This document shows, piece after piece, positions 1 to 10,900 of a stretch of 64,000 bases of DNA. Source of the stretch: Dacryopinax spathularia. Its lineage: Eukaryota > Basidiomycota > Dacrymycetes > Dacrymycetales > Dacrymycetaceae. Made by a program: the position numbers and the translations under genes. Each line of letters begins with the position of its first letter. The stretch's first letter is position 1. Location of the stretch: contig JBBPFI010000008.1 in assembly GCA_037974965.1 (NCBI GenBank), forward strand, positions 1,612,001 to 1,676,000, written 5' to 3'. The notes beneath the pieces were generated by a model. The model made no database searches. It was not told the DNA's origin and saw only the letters and a list, made by a program, of their open reading frames with translations.

Positions 1-446
1 AGAGCTGGGAGCTCATCGAGAGGCTTTGGGGGGACTGGCCTTTCGGCTACAGACACCTCCTTGCTAGGGGGCTGCATATACCCTTCCCTGCTCGGCCAAT
101 CGCTTTCAAGCCGCCCCGCCAGCTCATCTTACAGTTGGCTAACGGCTCATACCTACATTTCAGCGACCTCAGTGAAGCAAGTCCCCCATATATGTGGGAA
201 GCCACCAAGTCCTCACTCCAGCCCCACGAGTACCTCTTGCAACGGTCGACTCATAGATTTGGAAGCAAAGGCCCACGTTGCTACTGCTGTGCTGTAGACT
301 GGGATGCAGTGATGGAGGACAAGGAGTGGGAGGAAGATTATGTGCAAGCAAGATACGGGCTGAATTATAAATGGGGCACGGTATCCTTGGGGGAGATGCG
401 CTGTCTACAGAGGCTGGGGCTGATAGGGAAAGTAGCCGGAGTGTGA
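1..446 (+). CDS. 3' end of an unrecognised gene, cut by the window edge
   Basis: A frame beginning at base 3 stays open for 148 codons and stops at 446. It has protein-like composition, with a basic hydrophobic first part, the Trp/Tyr-rich stretch WDAVMEDKEWEEDYVQARYG and a short C-terminus ending KVAGV. The start lies outside the window, so total length and domains are unknown, and an intron within the visible part cannot be excluded. It converges with the minus-strand gene that ends at 599, leaving about 150 bp between stops. I do not recognise the family. Confidence 0.4.
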   Translation, partial: SWELIERLWGDWPFGYRHLLARGLHIPFPARPIAFKPPRQLILQLANGSYLHFSDLSEASPPYMWEATKSSLQPHEYLLQRSTHRFGSKGPRCYCCAVDWDAVMEDKEWEEDYVQARYGLNYKWGTVSLGEMRCLQRLGLIGKVAGV

Positions 447-598
447 CCACACTTGTTTTTATTATACTGTAGATGTACTCTAAGTAGGGCAATGGGTTAC
501 AGTGTGATCTTCAGCTACGTATGGCGTTTGTCAAGTAAGGAGGTCAGGACTTCAGCCCACCCACTGCGCAAAGACCTCATTCGCGTGTCCTGCAGGGC

Positions 599-1961
599 TC
601 AATTCCTCCTTGCCTTTTGCATCTCAGCACGAGACTGGAGTTCTTCCTCTAGGGCGTTGAAGTCAATATAGGGAATTTCAACCCACTGGCCATCCACCAT
701 TTGCACGTAGCGGAACAGCTGCTCAGGGTCACACAAGCTCCGAATGTATGACAACGTTAGCCAGCACAGTAGGCACATCGGCGCAGTGGCGGTCGTCCGT
801 AACTTCTCAATCACAATCTCCTGAGCTTGCCTAAGACCAGCAGCCGAACGACGCACACGTCCCAGACCAGAGAGGTCCACCAGTTGTGAAGCCGTGTTGA
901 CGACACAGGTGAAGAAGTGAAACCGGGACCCAGGCTTAAGCCAAGCAGGCCGATGTTGAAGCAGACTGACAATGCTGAGAATACCATGAATTAGAAGGGA
1001 GCAGGGATGAAGATACAAAGGAACACTTACAGCCGCCATGCCAAGAATTCAGCACAATTCCCCCCTTCAATAGCGCTCTGCAGTTCCATCGAATCGAATG
1101 GATTGGACCCAGGGATAGATCTGGGCCACCATGTGGGATCCCTCTGACACTGTGCCTTGAGCTCCTTGTACACACGAAGAACACGATCGTAGCCAGAGAT
1201 GTCATGACTAAGGGCACCGAGCTGCACTTTGCAGGCGATCCATTTTGGTTGATATGACTGGGCCGATGAGCGGTCCCTCATAGGCGGGGCCAGGCTCATG
1301 CCCGAAGCTAGAGCGTGGTGATGGTGGGCATGGGGGAAGAAGATATTTCTGAACCAGCTCCGGATCTTGAAAAAGGTGCCCAGGTTCATGCGAGACAGAG
1401 GATATTCGTCTGTAGTCACGAGGGGAATGTCCGTTTTGATTACGGACACCCCGGCTCCCAGGAGAGACACGAAAGTGGGGTCGGTCAGAGTTGAATCCGG
1501 GGTCGAGACCAAGGCCATGTTCATCATCCGGGGATACTCTGTGCGGTGAGGTGCGGGTGAGAGGAGTTGTGCGAGCCAGCACACCGCCAACATGTGCCAC
1601 ATGAGATCGTGCCAGGTGTGAACTGGGAAGAGCCCAGCAAGCACATACGCTGATGATTGCGTTAGCTTTATGGTTCAGAGCGTTCACACTTAGACAACTC
1701 ACCCAGAGCGGTATAGAAAGTGGTGATCACGGCAGAATATCCCACATCATCAGAGGTGACGGTAACCAGAGGCATTGGGTCTCGTAGAGAGGTAGGGTTG
1801 AAGGTTGTCGAGTCCTGACCATCGTTGTTGGGGACGTTCTTGAGCAACTCCACCAACATTGGATCCTGATGCAGGGCAGACGACGTTGCATCGGTATATG
1901 GGATACCGGGAACCGGGCGACCATCTGTCTTATCCCTTCCCCTGATTTGGCTGTCAGACAT
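599..1961 (-). CDS. Unrecognised multi-exon protein with a hydrophobic segment, 417 aa
   Basis: Three exons, 1703-1961, 1031-1649 and 599-974, joined by introns of 53 and 56 nt with GTGAGT and GTAAGT donors and matching phases. The ATG at 1961 opens MSDSQIRGRDK. Across the first junction lies a hydrophobic region, ALAYVLAGLFPVHTWHDLMW followed by a leucine-rich stretch, that could be a membrane segment. The middle exon contains a His-rich patch (PHAHHHHALASGMS). The last exon has another hydrophobic run near FHFFTCVV and a Glu-rich charged end. The layout looks like a lineage-specific basidiomycete membrane-associated protein, but I cannot name a family or function. The intact splice phases argue that it is a real gene. 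Confidence 0.6.
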
Positions 1962-2429
1962 GATTGGAAACATATGAAGAAGAAGAACGAACGAGAACTG
2001 GGCAAGATGACTTAGCGGCACCTGCAGGTGCTGCTGATACACCAAAGACAAATGGTCTTTGGCCTTAAGGCGCAGCAACTCGTTGAGCTGTTCATGCAGC
2101 TAGTCAAATTTCAGCTCGTGTTTCAAGCCAGTGCTCTGGACAACTTACACGCTGATAGTCCAGCCCAAGCAAACAGTCAACCGTCTTCTGGTCGGGCCCA
2201 ACATCCTGGCCCTGACTCTGCCTTGACAAAAACATCCTCCTTGATACTTGCTAGATGATATAGAGCTGTAGAAGAGTGTCAGAAATGAGTAAAGCTCATG
2301 CAGAATCAGTACACACCGTACAGACCCGCAATGAGTGAGGGGGGAAGGTAAGAGGGAGTCAATGGAATGTGGCCTTGAGACAATAATAACGACAAGCTTG
2401 TGTTCAGTGGCAGATGGGCGAGACCGAAA

Positions 2430-2469
2430 TTTGCTTCCGGGGCACACTCGAGTGTGCTCCGGAAGCAAA
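2430..2469. repeat. 40-bp near-perfect palindrome
   Basis: The arm TTTGCTTCCGG is followed by the self-complementary centre GCACACTCGAGTGTGC and by CCGGAAGCAAA. Only one base pair of the 40-bp palindrome is mismatched, and weaker complementarity (CCGA against TCGG) continues a few bases outward. It lies in the noncoding stretch between the minus-strand gene starting at 1961 and the plus-strand gene at 3221. A second inverted pair, ATTATTGTCA with TGACAATAAT, follows at about 2512-2545. It could be a foldback element remnant, a symmetrical protein-binding site or a replication-slippage product. Confidence 0.75.
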
Positions 2470-2587
2470 ATCGGTTCCGCCTCGGCTTTGACGCGGACCT
2501 AAGTCACCCTTATTATTGTCAGGAGTAGCCAACATTGACAATAATGACTGGGGTTGGCTTCTTATTCGTTTCCCACGCCCTCTGACT

Positions 2588-2716
2588 TATATCAAACTCT
2601 CATTTACTCCTATTTCGGACGGGAACGACTCACATCAAACTCGCACGTTCTCCTATCTGGGACGTGAACGACTCACAGCAGATGCTTATTCTCCTAATCC
2701 TGGGCCCGATCGTCTT
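2588..2716. repeat. Three degenerate direct repeats of about 43 bp
   Basis: Three successive segments share the pattern ATCAAACTC...TTCTCCTAT..GGACG.GAACGACTCA at a spacing of about 43 bp. The third copy is the most diverged. They lie directly upstream of the TATA-like site at 2837 and downstream of the palindrome at 2430. The frame through them is open but starts without a convincing ATG, so I treat them as noncoding repeats rather than an exon. Confidence 0.55.
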
Positions 2717-2836
2717 ACCTCTTTTGCTTTTGGCCAAAATCCCGCGGAGACTCACTACACACACGAGGGACTATGACTCGCTTCTCTGAAGCGCATACAT
2801 CTGACATTGAGGAGGCCCGTGCATTTGTCTCTGACT

Positions 2837-2843
2837 TATAAAA
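2837..2843 (+). promoter_or_regulatory. TATA box-like site
   Basis: TATAAAA is followed about 30-70 bp downstream by a pyrimidine-rich tract (TTCTTCCCTCCCACTCTCC) typical of fungal transcription start regions. The first plausible ATG for the downstream gene is at 3221, which would give a 5' leader of roughly 350 nt. Confidence 0.5.
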
Positions 2844-2944
2844 ACCCACGAGTAAGCCTGTCTACCGCATACAACTTACTTCTTCCCTCCCACTCTCCAC
2901 ACCTTGATCCAGCCTCCTCCCCCCTCCTTACCGACACTTCTTGA

Positions 2945-3193
2945 CTATCGAACTTCCTCTTGCCTCTGCTCAACGTTGCTCCTCTCGCCCTGGCTTCCCA
3001 GCTTATTCAACTGTGTCTCCTCGTCACTGGACTGGCCCTGCTCACTGTCGACCTCATCCTGATCATTGCCAACCAAGTGCAGTCCCAGAAGAAGGCTTCT
3101 GGCTTGACCATCCGCCTCTTCGGACTACTCAAGAACCTCGTGCTTGTTCTTAATCTGCTCATCCCTGTCATCGAAGAGACGTCCTCTCTTTGA
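2945..3193 (+). other. Open hydrophobic frame without ATG in a leader region
   Basis: Between the TATA-like site and the gene starting at 3221, one frame is open from 2945 to the stop at 3193. It would encode a strongly hydrophobic stretch (LIQLCLLVTGLALLTVDLIL) followed by a basic linker and a second hydrophobic stretch (LLKNLVLVLNLLIP), resembling two membrane helices. No ATG lies in this frame. A possible acceptor (CTTCCCAG at about 3000) would make it an exon of an otherwise unseen transcript. It may be a chance frame or part of an unusual leader. Confidence 0.25.
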
Positions 3194-3220
3194 GTGTCCT
3201 GCACGCATATATCCACTCAA

Positions 3221-4950
3221 ATGACCATGAACCCTACCCGCAACCCTAATAAGAAGCGCAACATGGACCTGGACTGCGACTTCTCCGCTGCTGAAGAGCC
3301 CCTTGATGTAAACCAACTGCCAGACCTGTTCGCGGAGAAACAGAAGCTGGCCGAAGGAGAGGTCCCGGACGACATTGAGGCCAACGACAGACGCTATTGG
3401 CCCACGAAGCTCACGTTCAAGGGCAAGCTCCTTCCCACGAGCGACAAGGCAAGGTCAGTGCCTCTTTGCAACCACATCAAGTGGGCGCAGGAGATAACAT
3501 CAAAGGAAGGGTGTCGCTGTTGGGGTGAGTTGCTTTCTCTGAGTCAGTTGTGTTAAAGACTCACCTTCTCTCAGTCTGCCCATGCCCTAAGGCGCAGAAC
3601 AGCTGTGGAATGTTTGGTAAGTCATCTTGTCTCCCTCCAGAGGTTGGACCTGGCTGATCAGATGAGTTAGAGGATATGAAGGCGGTGCGACTACGTTTGC
3701 ATGGGGCTCCGTCCTTTGTTCCCACGGAAGCCACTTATGGCCCGCTCGAAACACCAGATATCGACGTTCCCCTGTGGAATATAAGCAAGGCAGTCCGGAT
3801 CAATCCTATCAAGCTTCGCGAGCTCCAGGTGAAGGCAGTTGAGCAGAAGCAACGTGAGCTGCAAGATCTTCTGCGCAAGGAGGAGGAACGTATGCAACAG
3901 CTCGAGGCTGAGGAACAGGCCAAGGCTCGGTCTAAGGCTCGGACTCGGGCTGAGGCTGAGTCTCTGGCTCGGGCTGAGGCTGAGGCTGAGGCTCAGGAGC
4001 AGGCTTGGGTGGCTCGGGCTCGGGCTCAGGAGCAGGCTGAGGCTGAGGCTCGGGCTCGGGCTCAGGCTCAGGCTCGGGCTCAGGCTAAGGGTAAGGCTAA
4101 GGCTGCTTCTGTGCCTGAGAAGGATGTCCCGCAGAATCAGGCCAAGCCGAAGTATCCGCCCTTTGTGCCGCCCACGATCACCAATCGAGACGCCCTTCAA
4201 TTGGCAACTACATCGAGTTCTACGGCCACCAAACGCACAAGTGGACAAGCAGGACTTACTGACAAGGAGAAGGTGAAAAAGCAAAAGGTCAGTAATTAAC
4301 TCTTTCCTTGTCCCAATATCCAGGCGCTGATGGGGGAACCAGAAGGCGGTGGGCGGGGCTATGGTTATCAAGCAAGGAATGCAGACGACGGCCAGGAAGG
4401 ACAAGGACAAGCTAAAGGTCCATTTCGCCGGACAAGCTGAGGTGCAGGGCTATTCTGATCAGGAGGAAGAACAGGAGGGTCAGGGAGACGTAGAAGAGGA
4501 AGAACAGGTTGTGGCAGCAAGCCTGGTCGTGGAGAGCGATGACTCGGATGAGAGTGACGAGGAAATGGACATTGAACTCCTCGAGGTGCGAGCGCTTTGC
4601 CTTGGTCAAGAACTCTACTGACTGGCGTGATGCTAGAATCCAGACGAGGCAGCAGAGGAGGCAAATGAGCTGTTGAGAAAGACAGTCAAGCTCCTCGAAA
4701 AGTCGAACAGTCCTGACATGTTCCTGGATCATCTCCATGGCGTCTTGAACCTCGATATCCGAAACATCAACCCTCATTGGCGAAGTAAGATGAGTCGCAT
4801 TTTGGAAAGGAGGAACATCGCTTTGCGGTTAAGGACAAGTGACTTCAAATCAATGGTGTGTGAATTACTTTCGTCTCCCTGGAAATAACCTGCTCACTCC
4901 TTCCCTAGAAGTTCTCTCTCTCCCTGGGCCAGCTTGGACACAGTTCCTAA
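3221..4950 (+). CDS. Unrecognised protein with Cys cluster and Ala-(Arg/Glu/Gln) repeat, 488 aa
   Basis: Six exons fit by phase: 3221-3524, 3575-3616, 3671-4287, 4343-4585, 4637-4855 and 4909-4950. The N-terminal part ends in a compact cysteine cluster, read across two short introns as EGCRCWVCPCPK followed by NSCGMF, which could bind zinc. The middle is a long low-complexity tract of Ala alternating with Arg, Glu, Gln and Lys (about codons 195-260), probably a single charged helix or coiled coil. An acidic region (QEEEQEGQGDVEEEEQ) and a basic, helical C-terminus follow. The donor of exon 4 (GTGCGA) is weak. I know no function; the composition suggests a nuclear or nucleic-acid-associated protein, which is inference only. 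Confidence 0.6.
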
Positions 4951-4978
4951 CCATCATGCACCTCTGCAGAAGACTAGG

Positions 4979-5275
4979 TGCCTTTTCCCTCTTATCACTG
5001 ATTGTTTCCTTGCTATTCTCATGATCCTGGTCTTGCTGCTTGTCATTGATAGGATACCCCACGTGCTCATTGTCTTGACTATTATTTTCATTGTCAATTG
5101 TACTACAGCGATACCTATCTCACAGGTTGTGTTGTCCCTTTCCCCCTCTTCTCACTGACTGTCTTCTTGCTGTTCTCATGATTCTGGTCTTGCTGCTTGT
5201 CATTGCTAGGTTACCCTACATGCTCCTTGTTTGAACTATTATTTCCATTGTCAATTGTACTATTGCGACGCCTGT
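4979..5275. repeat. Diverged tandem duplication with 157-bp period
   Basis: Two adjacent copies of about 157 bp share the landmarks CTCATGAT(C/T)CTGGTCTTGCTGCTTGTCATTG, then ACTATTATTT.CATTGTCAATTGTACTA. The TCAATTG word occurs at 5094 and again at 5251, giving the period. The first copy begins just after the stop of the gene ending at 4950, so the duplication lies in its 3' flank. Copies differ at several sites, so it is not very recent. Confidence 0.7.
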
Positions 5276-5374
5276 AATGACATGACATTATCCTGCTTAC
5301 AAATATGAAAAAAGGCTGTGCTTGTCTATGGGGACCCCTGAAAGTCACAAAATTGACGCTTAGAGTATGTAATA

Positions 5375-5560
5375 GTTGTTTTTGCCATGGAGGCAAAGAA
5401 GCTGCAGCGGAGGCAAGGGCCACATGGCGAGCTTTTGCCGCAGCAACCTACTTCTGCTGCGGCATTTGTGGCTTTTGCCGCAGCCAAAGACTATTGCCGC
5501 AGCAACTGAGCTGTTGCCTCGGCAAAACCCTCTTTTGCCTAGGCACTTGAGGTTTTGTCC
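5375..5560. repeat. Cluster of short TTGCC-GGCAA palindromes
   Basis: Within about 185 bp the words TTTTGCCGCAGCAA, CTGCTGCGGCATTT, TTTTGCCGCAGCC, ATTGCCGCAGCAA, GTTGCCTCGGCAA and TTTTGCCTAGGCA follow one another. GCCGCAGCA and TGCTGCGGC form a 9-bp hairpin, and TGCCTAGGCA is a perfect 10-bp palindrome. Dense self-complementary words of this type are seen in foldback elements and in symmetrical binding-site arrays. It sits about 330 bp upstream of the permease gene. Confidence 0.6.
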
Positions 5561-5886
5561 GGTATAACCAGCCATACATCCCCGACCCGCACGCAGTCCC
5601 TTATCTTCCCCCGTACACCATGCTTCCCTCAGCCCAGGAACTCACCTGCTTCCCTCACACGACACGGCACGACACGATAGGTTTACGAGAAAAGAAGTTG
5701 TCCGAATATGGGAGATGATGAGAATCGCTGGACGCGCTGGATATCGGGGCATGGCGCGTGGGGGGCGATAAGCGGTCGCCCCCACGTCCTCTCTTGACTT
5801 GACTCGTCACTGTCGGCCGCACCGCAGCTGCCCAACGCCTCTCTTGCTTCTGTCTACAGGGGCCTGCCTGGTGCTAGACAGTGAAA
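5561..5886. other. Noncoding region upstream of the permease gene
   Basis: A GC-rich stretch with no credible reading frame; presumably holds the promoter and 5' leader of the APC permease starting at 5887. I see no clear TATA box. The direct word ACGACACGGCACGACACGATAG occurs near 5657. Confidence 0.4.
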
Positions 5887-7800
5887 ATGGCTTCGTCGAG
5901 ACAGGATGTTGCCTCTGAGAATACCGCTACAGTGGGGACGGACGAAGCGGAGCTCGCGAAGCTGGGGTATAAGCAAGAGCTAAAGCGGGATCTACATTTG
6001 CTTCAGGTGTGCTCTCTCTGGTCTCCCATAATCCATGGCTGATGGGGTTGGGAGTAGAACTTCGGGGTGTCGTTCTCCATTATTTCCGTCATCACTGGGA
6101 TCCCCTCTCTCTTCTTGTTCGGCCTGGTAAGCAATCTCGTCACGACGACAGGGGAGAGAACGGGCTGAGATGCGCGGTAGACCACTGGCGGCCCAGCAGT
6201 GATGGTCTGGGGCTGGTGGGTCGTCGCCCTCTTCACGCTCTTCGTCGGGCTCTCAATGGCCGAAATCTGCTCCTCATGCCCCACGTCCGGCGGCCCCTAC
6301 TTCTGGGCGGCCAAGCTCGCCCGGCCCAGCCACGCACCATTCGCCAGCTGGGTCACCGGGTGGTTTAACTTGCTCGGGCAGGTAGCTGTGACGACGGGGA
6401 TTAGTTATGCTTGTGCGACGTTTGTTGCTACTGCTGCTACGCTGCAGACGAGCTTTGTTCCGAATTCGAGGAGCATTATTGGGATTTATGCGGCCGTGCT
6501 GGTTACGCAGGGTTTGATCAATACGTTCGGTACGCTCTTTTCCTCTCCACTTTTCCCTCTCTAGTATAGCGGGGCTGATACTCTCCGCGCAGGCGTCCAC
6601 CTCCTGAGATACCTGAATAACATCTCCATAGCCTGGCACGCCCTCGGCACCACAGCCCTAATAATCGCAGTCCTCGCCGCCGCCCCCACCCACCAATCCG
6701 GCACATTCGTCTTCCGCACCTTCATAGACGGCACCGGCCCGCCCGGTTCAGGCTGGTCAGAACGCGCCTCCCCAGCCTACGTAGTCTGCATCGGCGTCCT
6801 CCTCGCCCAGTACACCCTCACGGGCTTCGACGCGAGCGCACATATGACCGAGGAGACGCATAATGCCGCTACTGCTGGAAGCTGGGGAATTGTGATGGCC
6901 ATCTCGGTCTCCGCTTTCCTGGGCTGGTTCCTCATTGTCGGCCTGCTATTCTCCATCCAGGACCTCGATGCCACCCTTGCCCCCGCATCGGGCGAACCAG
7001 TAACACAGATCTTCCTCGATACGTGCGGCTCGAGGGGCGCGATCGTCCTCATGGTAATAGTGATCGGGGCCATGTTCTGGTGCGGAACATTCAGCATCAC
7101 AGCCAACTCACGGATGATGTACGCCTTTTCGCGGGACGGCGCCCTCCCGCGCTGGCTTCACTCCGTCGACGCCAAGCGAAAATCCCCAATCCGGACCGTC
7201 TGGCTCGCCGTCTTCCTTTCCTTCTGCCTGGGCCTGCCGAGTCTCGGAAGTTCGGTGGCCTTTACTGCAGCGACGAGTATCGCGACTATTGGACTGTATA
7301 TCAGTTATGGGATCCCTATTGCGTTGAGGGTGCTGGATGCGAGGAGGTTTAGGAGGGGGCCGTGGCATCTCGGCAGGTGGGGGGTTCCGGTGGGCGGGGT
7401 GGCGGTGTGTTGGATTATGACTATCACTGTGCGCCCTCCTTTTCTTCTCCGCCCCTGCCGTGGAGGGTACAGTGACGATAGTGCTGATCGTAATTGGGGA
7501 TGTGGCGGCAGATCTTCTTCATTCTCCCCCAAGTTAATCCGGTCACGAGCCAGACATTCAATTATGCGGTCGTGGCGGTCGGGATTGTAGTCACGTACAG
7601 TCTGGGCATGTGGCTTGTCTTTGCACGGAGGTGGTTCAAGGGGCCTATTCGGCAGATCAAAGGTGCTTTTTGCCTTTCCTCATACGATGGTGGAGCTAAC
7701 GAGCTGGGCAGCTGAGGAAGCAGGTATTGACGTTATGGATCCTGATGCGTTTGCCAAAGCTGAAAAGGAGGGGAGACTGGAGGCCATACCCGCTGAATGA
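5887..7800 (+). CDS. APC-family amino-acid/GABA-type permease, 537 aa
   Basis: A membrane transporter of the amino acid-polyamine-organocation superfamily, probably at the plasma or vacuolar membrane, moving amino acids, GABA or choline-like substrates with protons. Six exons (5887-6006, 6058-6126, 6181-6529, 6593-7428, 7512-7662, 7712-7800) join in phase. The N-terminus carries the family signature GYKQELKRDLHLLQNFGVSF followed by SIISVITGI; later come AEICSSCPTSGGPYFWAAKL, the hallmark GFDASAHMTEET, and FSRDGALPRW in the loop after helix 8. Length and roughly 12 hydrophobic segments match the fungal subfamily. The substrate cannot be read from sequence. It is convergent with the myosin gene, with 154 bp between stops. 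Confidence 0.93.
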
Positions 7801-7954
7801 TCTGCCGGCTTTCCATCCTTGAGATAAATAAGATTGTGGGAGTTTACGGGTGTGATGGTGTAACAGGCAACCATGTTTACATTGATGGATGATACAAAGC
7901 ACCGAGAGAATCTATGGGCCAAATACAAATAACCTAAAGAAAGTCCGCGTGGTA

Positions 7955-10900
7955 TCAGTCATCATCAGCGATCCTCTGAGCCCGGCGCTGCAAAGCCGCA
8001 GCCAGGTCCATCTGACCCGACACGCCAGCCGGCTTCTTCACTGCTCCTGGCGCAGGTGGCGGAGGAGGCGGCTTCGGCGCTGCAGGGACGGCGGGTTTGT
8101 TGCCTGCCACTGGCGGTTTCGGTGCGAGACTTGGTTTTGGCTTGGTGGCAAGAGGAGGGCCGGGTGCCTTTGGAGGCGCCGGCGCCTTGGGCGGTGCAGG
8201 CGCCTTCGGTACACTGGCGCTGCCCCCACCGCCACGGCCGGCTGCCTTGAGTGCAGCGGCGGCAGGGTTGATGCCTGAGGGCTTCCCAGGTGAGAAACCA
8301 CCGCCCGCGGCGGCAGCTTTGATCGCTGCTGCGGCTGGGTTTATACCGGAAGGCAAGCCATTTGACTTGTTGGCATTGCCGTTCTGTGGCATTGGCGGTG
8401 CAGGGGGAGCAGGCGGAGGCTTCGGAGCCGCGGGGACAGCCGATGCTGCTGCCGTAGTAGGCGTCGGTACTGGTGCCGCGGGCGGAGGTCGGCGCACCGG
8501 TGCGGGAGGCGGAGGTGCTGCTTTCGGCTTCGGAGGGACAAGCTCGAGATAGTTCGAAGGTGCCCATCCTTCCTTCCCATTTCGTTTGACAAGCCACCAA
8601 CCTAGAGCGGTTTAGCACAAGTTCCAGCGTCAGTATACTGTGACGCACCATTATCATCCTTCTCCTCCACTTCCACAAGATCACCCTTCTTCAACGACAT
8701 CTCCCCTTCCTGCCCAGTGAAGTCAAACAGAGCCTTGTACATAGGCACGTCTGGCTCGGCGGCCGCTGCAGGAGGCGGCGGTGGCGGCGGCGGTGGTGCC
8801 ATCGACTGTCGCTTAGCCGGACCAGTGGAAGAGGAAGACTGGGTAGTGGCAGCAGGGATGACGGGCTTGACGGTTGCTGGTGGTGCACTTTGTCCAGGAA
8901 GCGCTTGGGGTTTAGGCTTGGCGGCTGCAGCTGGCTTGGTCTACGACGGACGGTTAGCGAGGCTATTGGCACGAGAATGATGGAGCGTACGGAAGGACCC
9001 CCGGCCCTAAGCAGCTTGCCAGAGGTGATAGGTCGGACTTCGCGCGCCTTCCGCTTGGGCATCGGTCGCGGCACTGATATGTCATAAGTAATCGCTCTTC
9101 CCTCATAAATACTCGCATACCGCTATTCGGTGGTTCGCCAGAAGTGACCGAAACAGTCTGACTCTTGTACGGATCACCACGAGAGTTCTCATCCTTAACA
9201 AACTTGATAACCCGCTTCTTGTCCTTCTTCTGGTTGTACTCGATCGTAGGCCCGATCAGGACGTTGATACTACCGTTGCTGGCCTTGACGAGGTCTGCGA
9301 CGAATTCAGTCTTGAAGACGCAGGTCATCAAGGGGTCCCCCTCGTCGGAGATGGGGCCGTTGAGTGCCTGATGCTTCTTTCAGACCCAACATACGGTGGT
9401 TGACAAACAAGGTACGCACAAACCAGTCATCCCTGAGATTGGAAAGTGCCACACTTCGGATGGTGACCAGTGGCATCTTGCGATCAACAGTAACCACAGG
9501 GCGACCATCATGTGCCACAGCCGCCAGGATGTACACGGCCTTGTCAGTCTACCCAGTCATTAGCTTTATTCTTGCAAGACAGTACAATACCAGCATACCA
9601 GGATGAGGTACCGTGGGCTCAATTTACTCGTGCGCCCAAACTTGGATACGAGGATCTCTGCGCGGCAGCTGAAGTAGATCGTCTCGCCCCCTTCGACAAC
9701 TCTCAGCACGCTGCAGATACCAGGATGGACACCAATGTACGCACCAGCAATGCCAGCCGCCCCCTTCAGCCCAAGCGGATCGGCCTTCGCCACATCCAAA
9801 TAATCGCCCAAGAACTTCCGACTCCCCAGGATGGACATCCTTCTCCTCTCTTTCCTGCCCGCGAGGATCTGGTCGGCGTACTGCCTCGCCTGGGCGTAGA
9901 CGATCGCCTCCTTGTTGTTCTTCCAGAAACGCTGAATTCGGCGAGCGCATTCGTTCTTGTATCGCCAGTAGTTGCGCCATGCACGTTGGATACGAGCGGC
10001 CATGTTGTGCCAGTAACGGTCGCGCATCGTCTCGAGTGCGAACAGCTGTAACCAGTATTAGCAAAGGCTGTGTAAGCAGCAGAAGAGTGCACACCGTCTC
10101 GGGATTCTTGATGAACGCCTTGGTCACACCCATCTGCCACTCATCCCTCGCAATACCCGTGTCGATCAGAATCCTCTCACAGCCCGACTTCGCATCCCCC
10201 TGCCAAATATAGTCTCCAGCATAGCTCGTCGCCTTACTCAACAAATAGAACCTCTCCACGACCTTCTCGAACGTGTTACGGTACGCAAATCCAGCGCGGC
10301 GTACGCGGATGTTCTCCTGCAACCCGAGGTACTTGATCTGATGCAGGACGGCTTTGACGTCGTATTCCGTCGCGCTCCTATTCTGGTTCGGCTTGATCGT
10401 GCGTATGTATGAGGGCTGGGCGCGCATCAGGTTCTCCACTAGTGCTTGGGCGGACGCTTTGATTCTGTCGCCTGCGGTTGGGGGACGCTTCTTGCTATTC
10501 GGATCGGGACGGTCGGGGAAGAGAGTGTGAAGGAACTTGTTCTTGCTCTTGTCAATCAGGTCCAAGATGTCCTTGACGAGCTGGTCCTTGTTCTTGTCCG
10601 TCATGCCTTGCACGTTGTACATCACGTCGCCGGCGTAGTGGCGCACGAGGAACTTGTCACCGCGCGACTCGAAGTGCGGGTTGGACGACAGGGCCGAAAG
10701 GCGCTGGACGAACGACTGGTCAGCCGCAGCAGGATCGGCGTGCGCAGTGGCGCAGGCATCGTTCAGTGCGGCGAAGATGCCGGGAGGACGTCGTTCTTCG
10801 ATGAGGTCGCAGACGACCTTGTTGTTGAAGTACTTGATCGGCGTCCACTTGATCTGCTCGCGTACGTATTCTTCTTGCTCGGTCTTGAGCGTAAGCTCGA

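Noticed and set aside
3691-4410. Long antisense frame across the Ala-rich repeat gene
   Set aside because: It is Leu/Ser/Pro repeat sequence produced by the same hexanucleotide tract; the sense strand has a consistent multi-exon model.
8056-8552. Gly/Ala-rich plus-strand frame inside the myosin tail
   Set aside because: Antisense shadow of the Pro/Ala-rich tail, whose exon fits the myosin model in phase.
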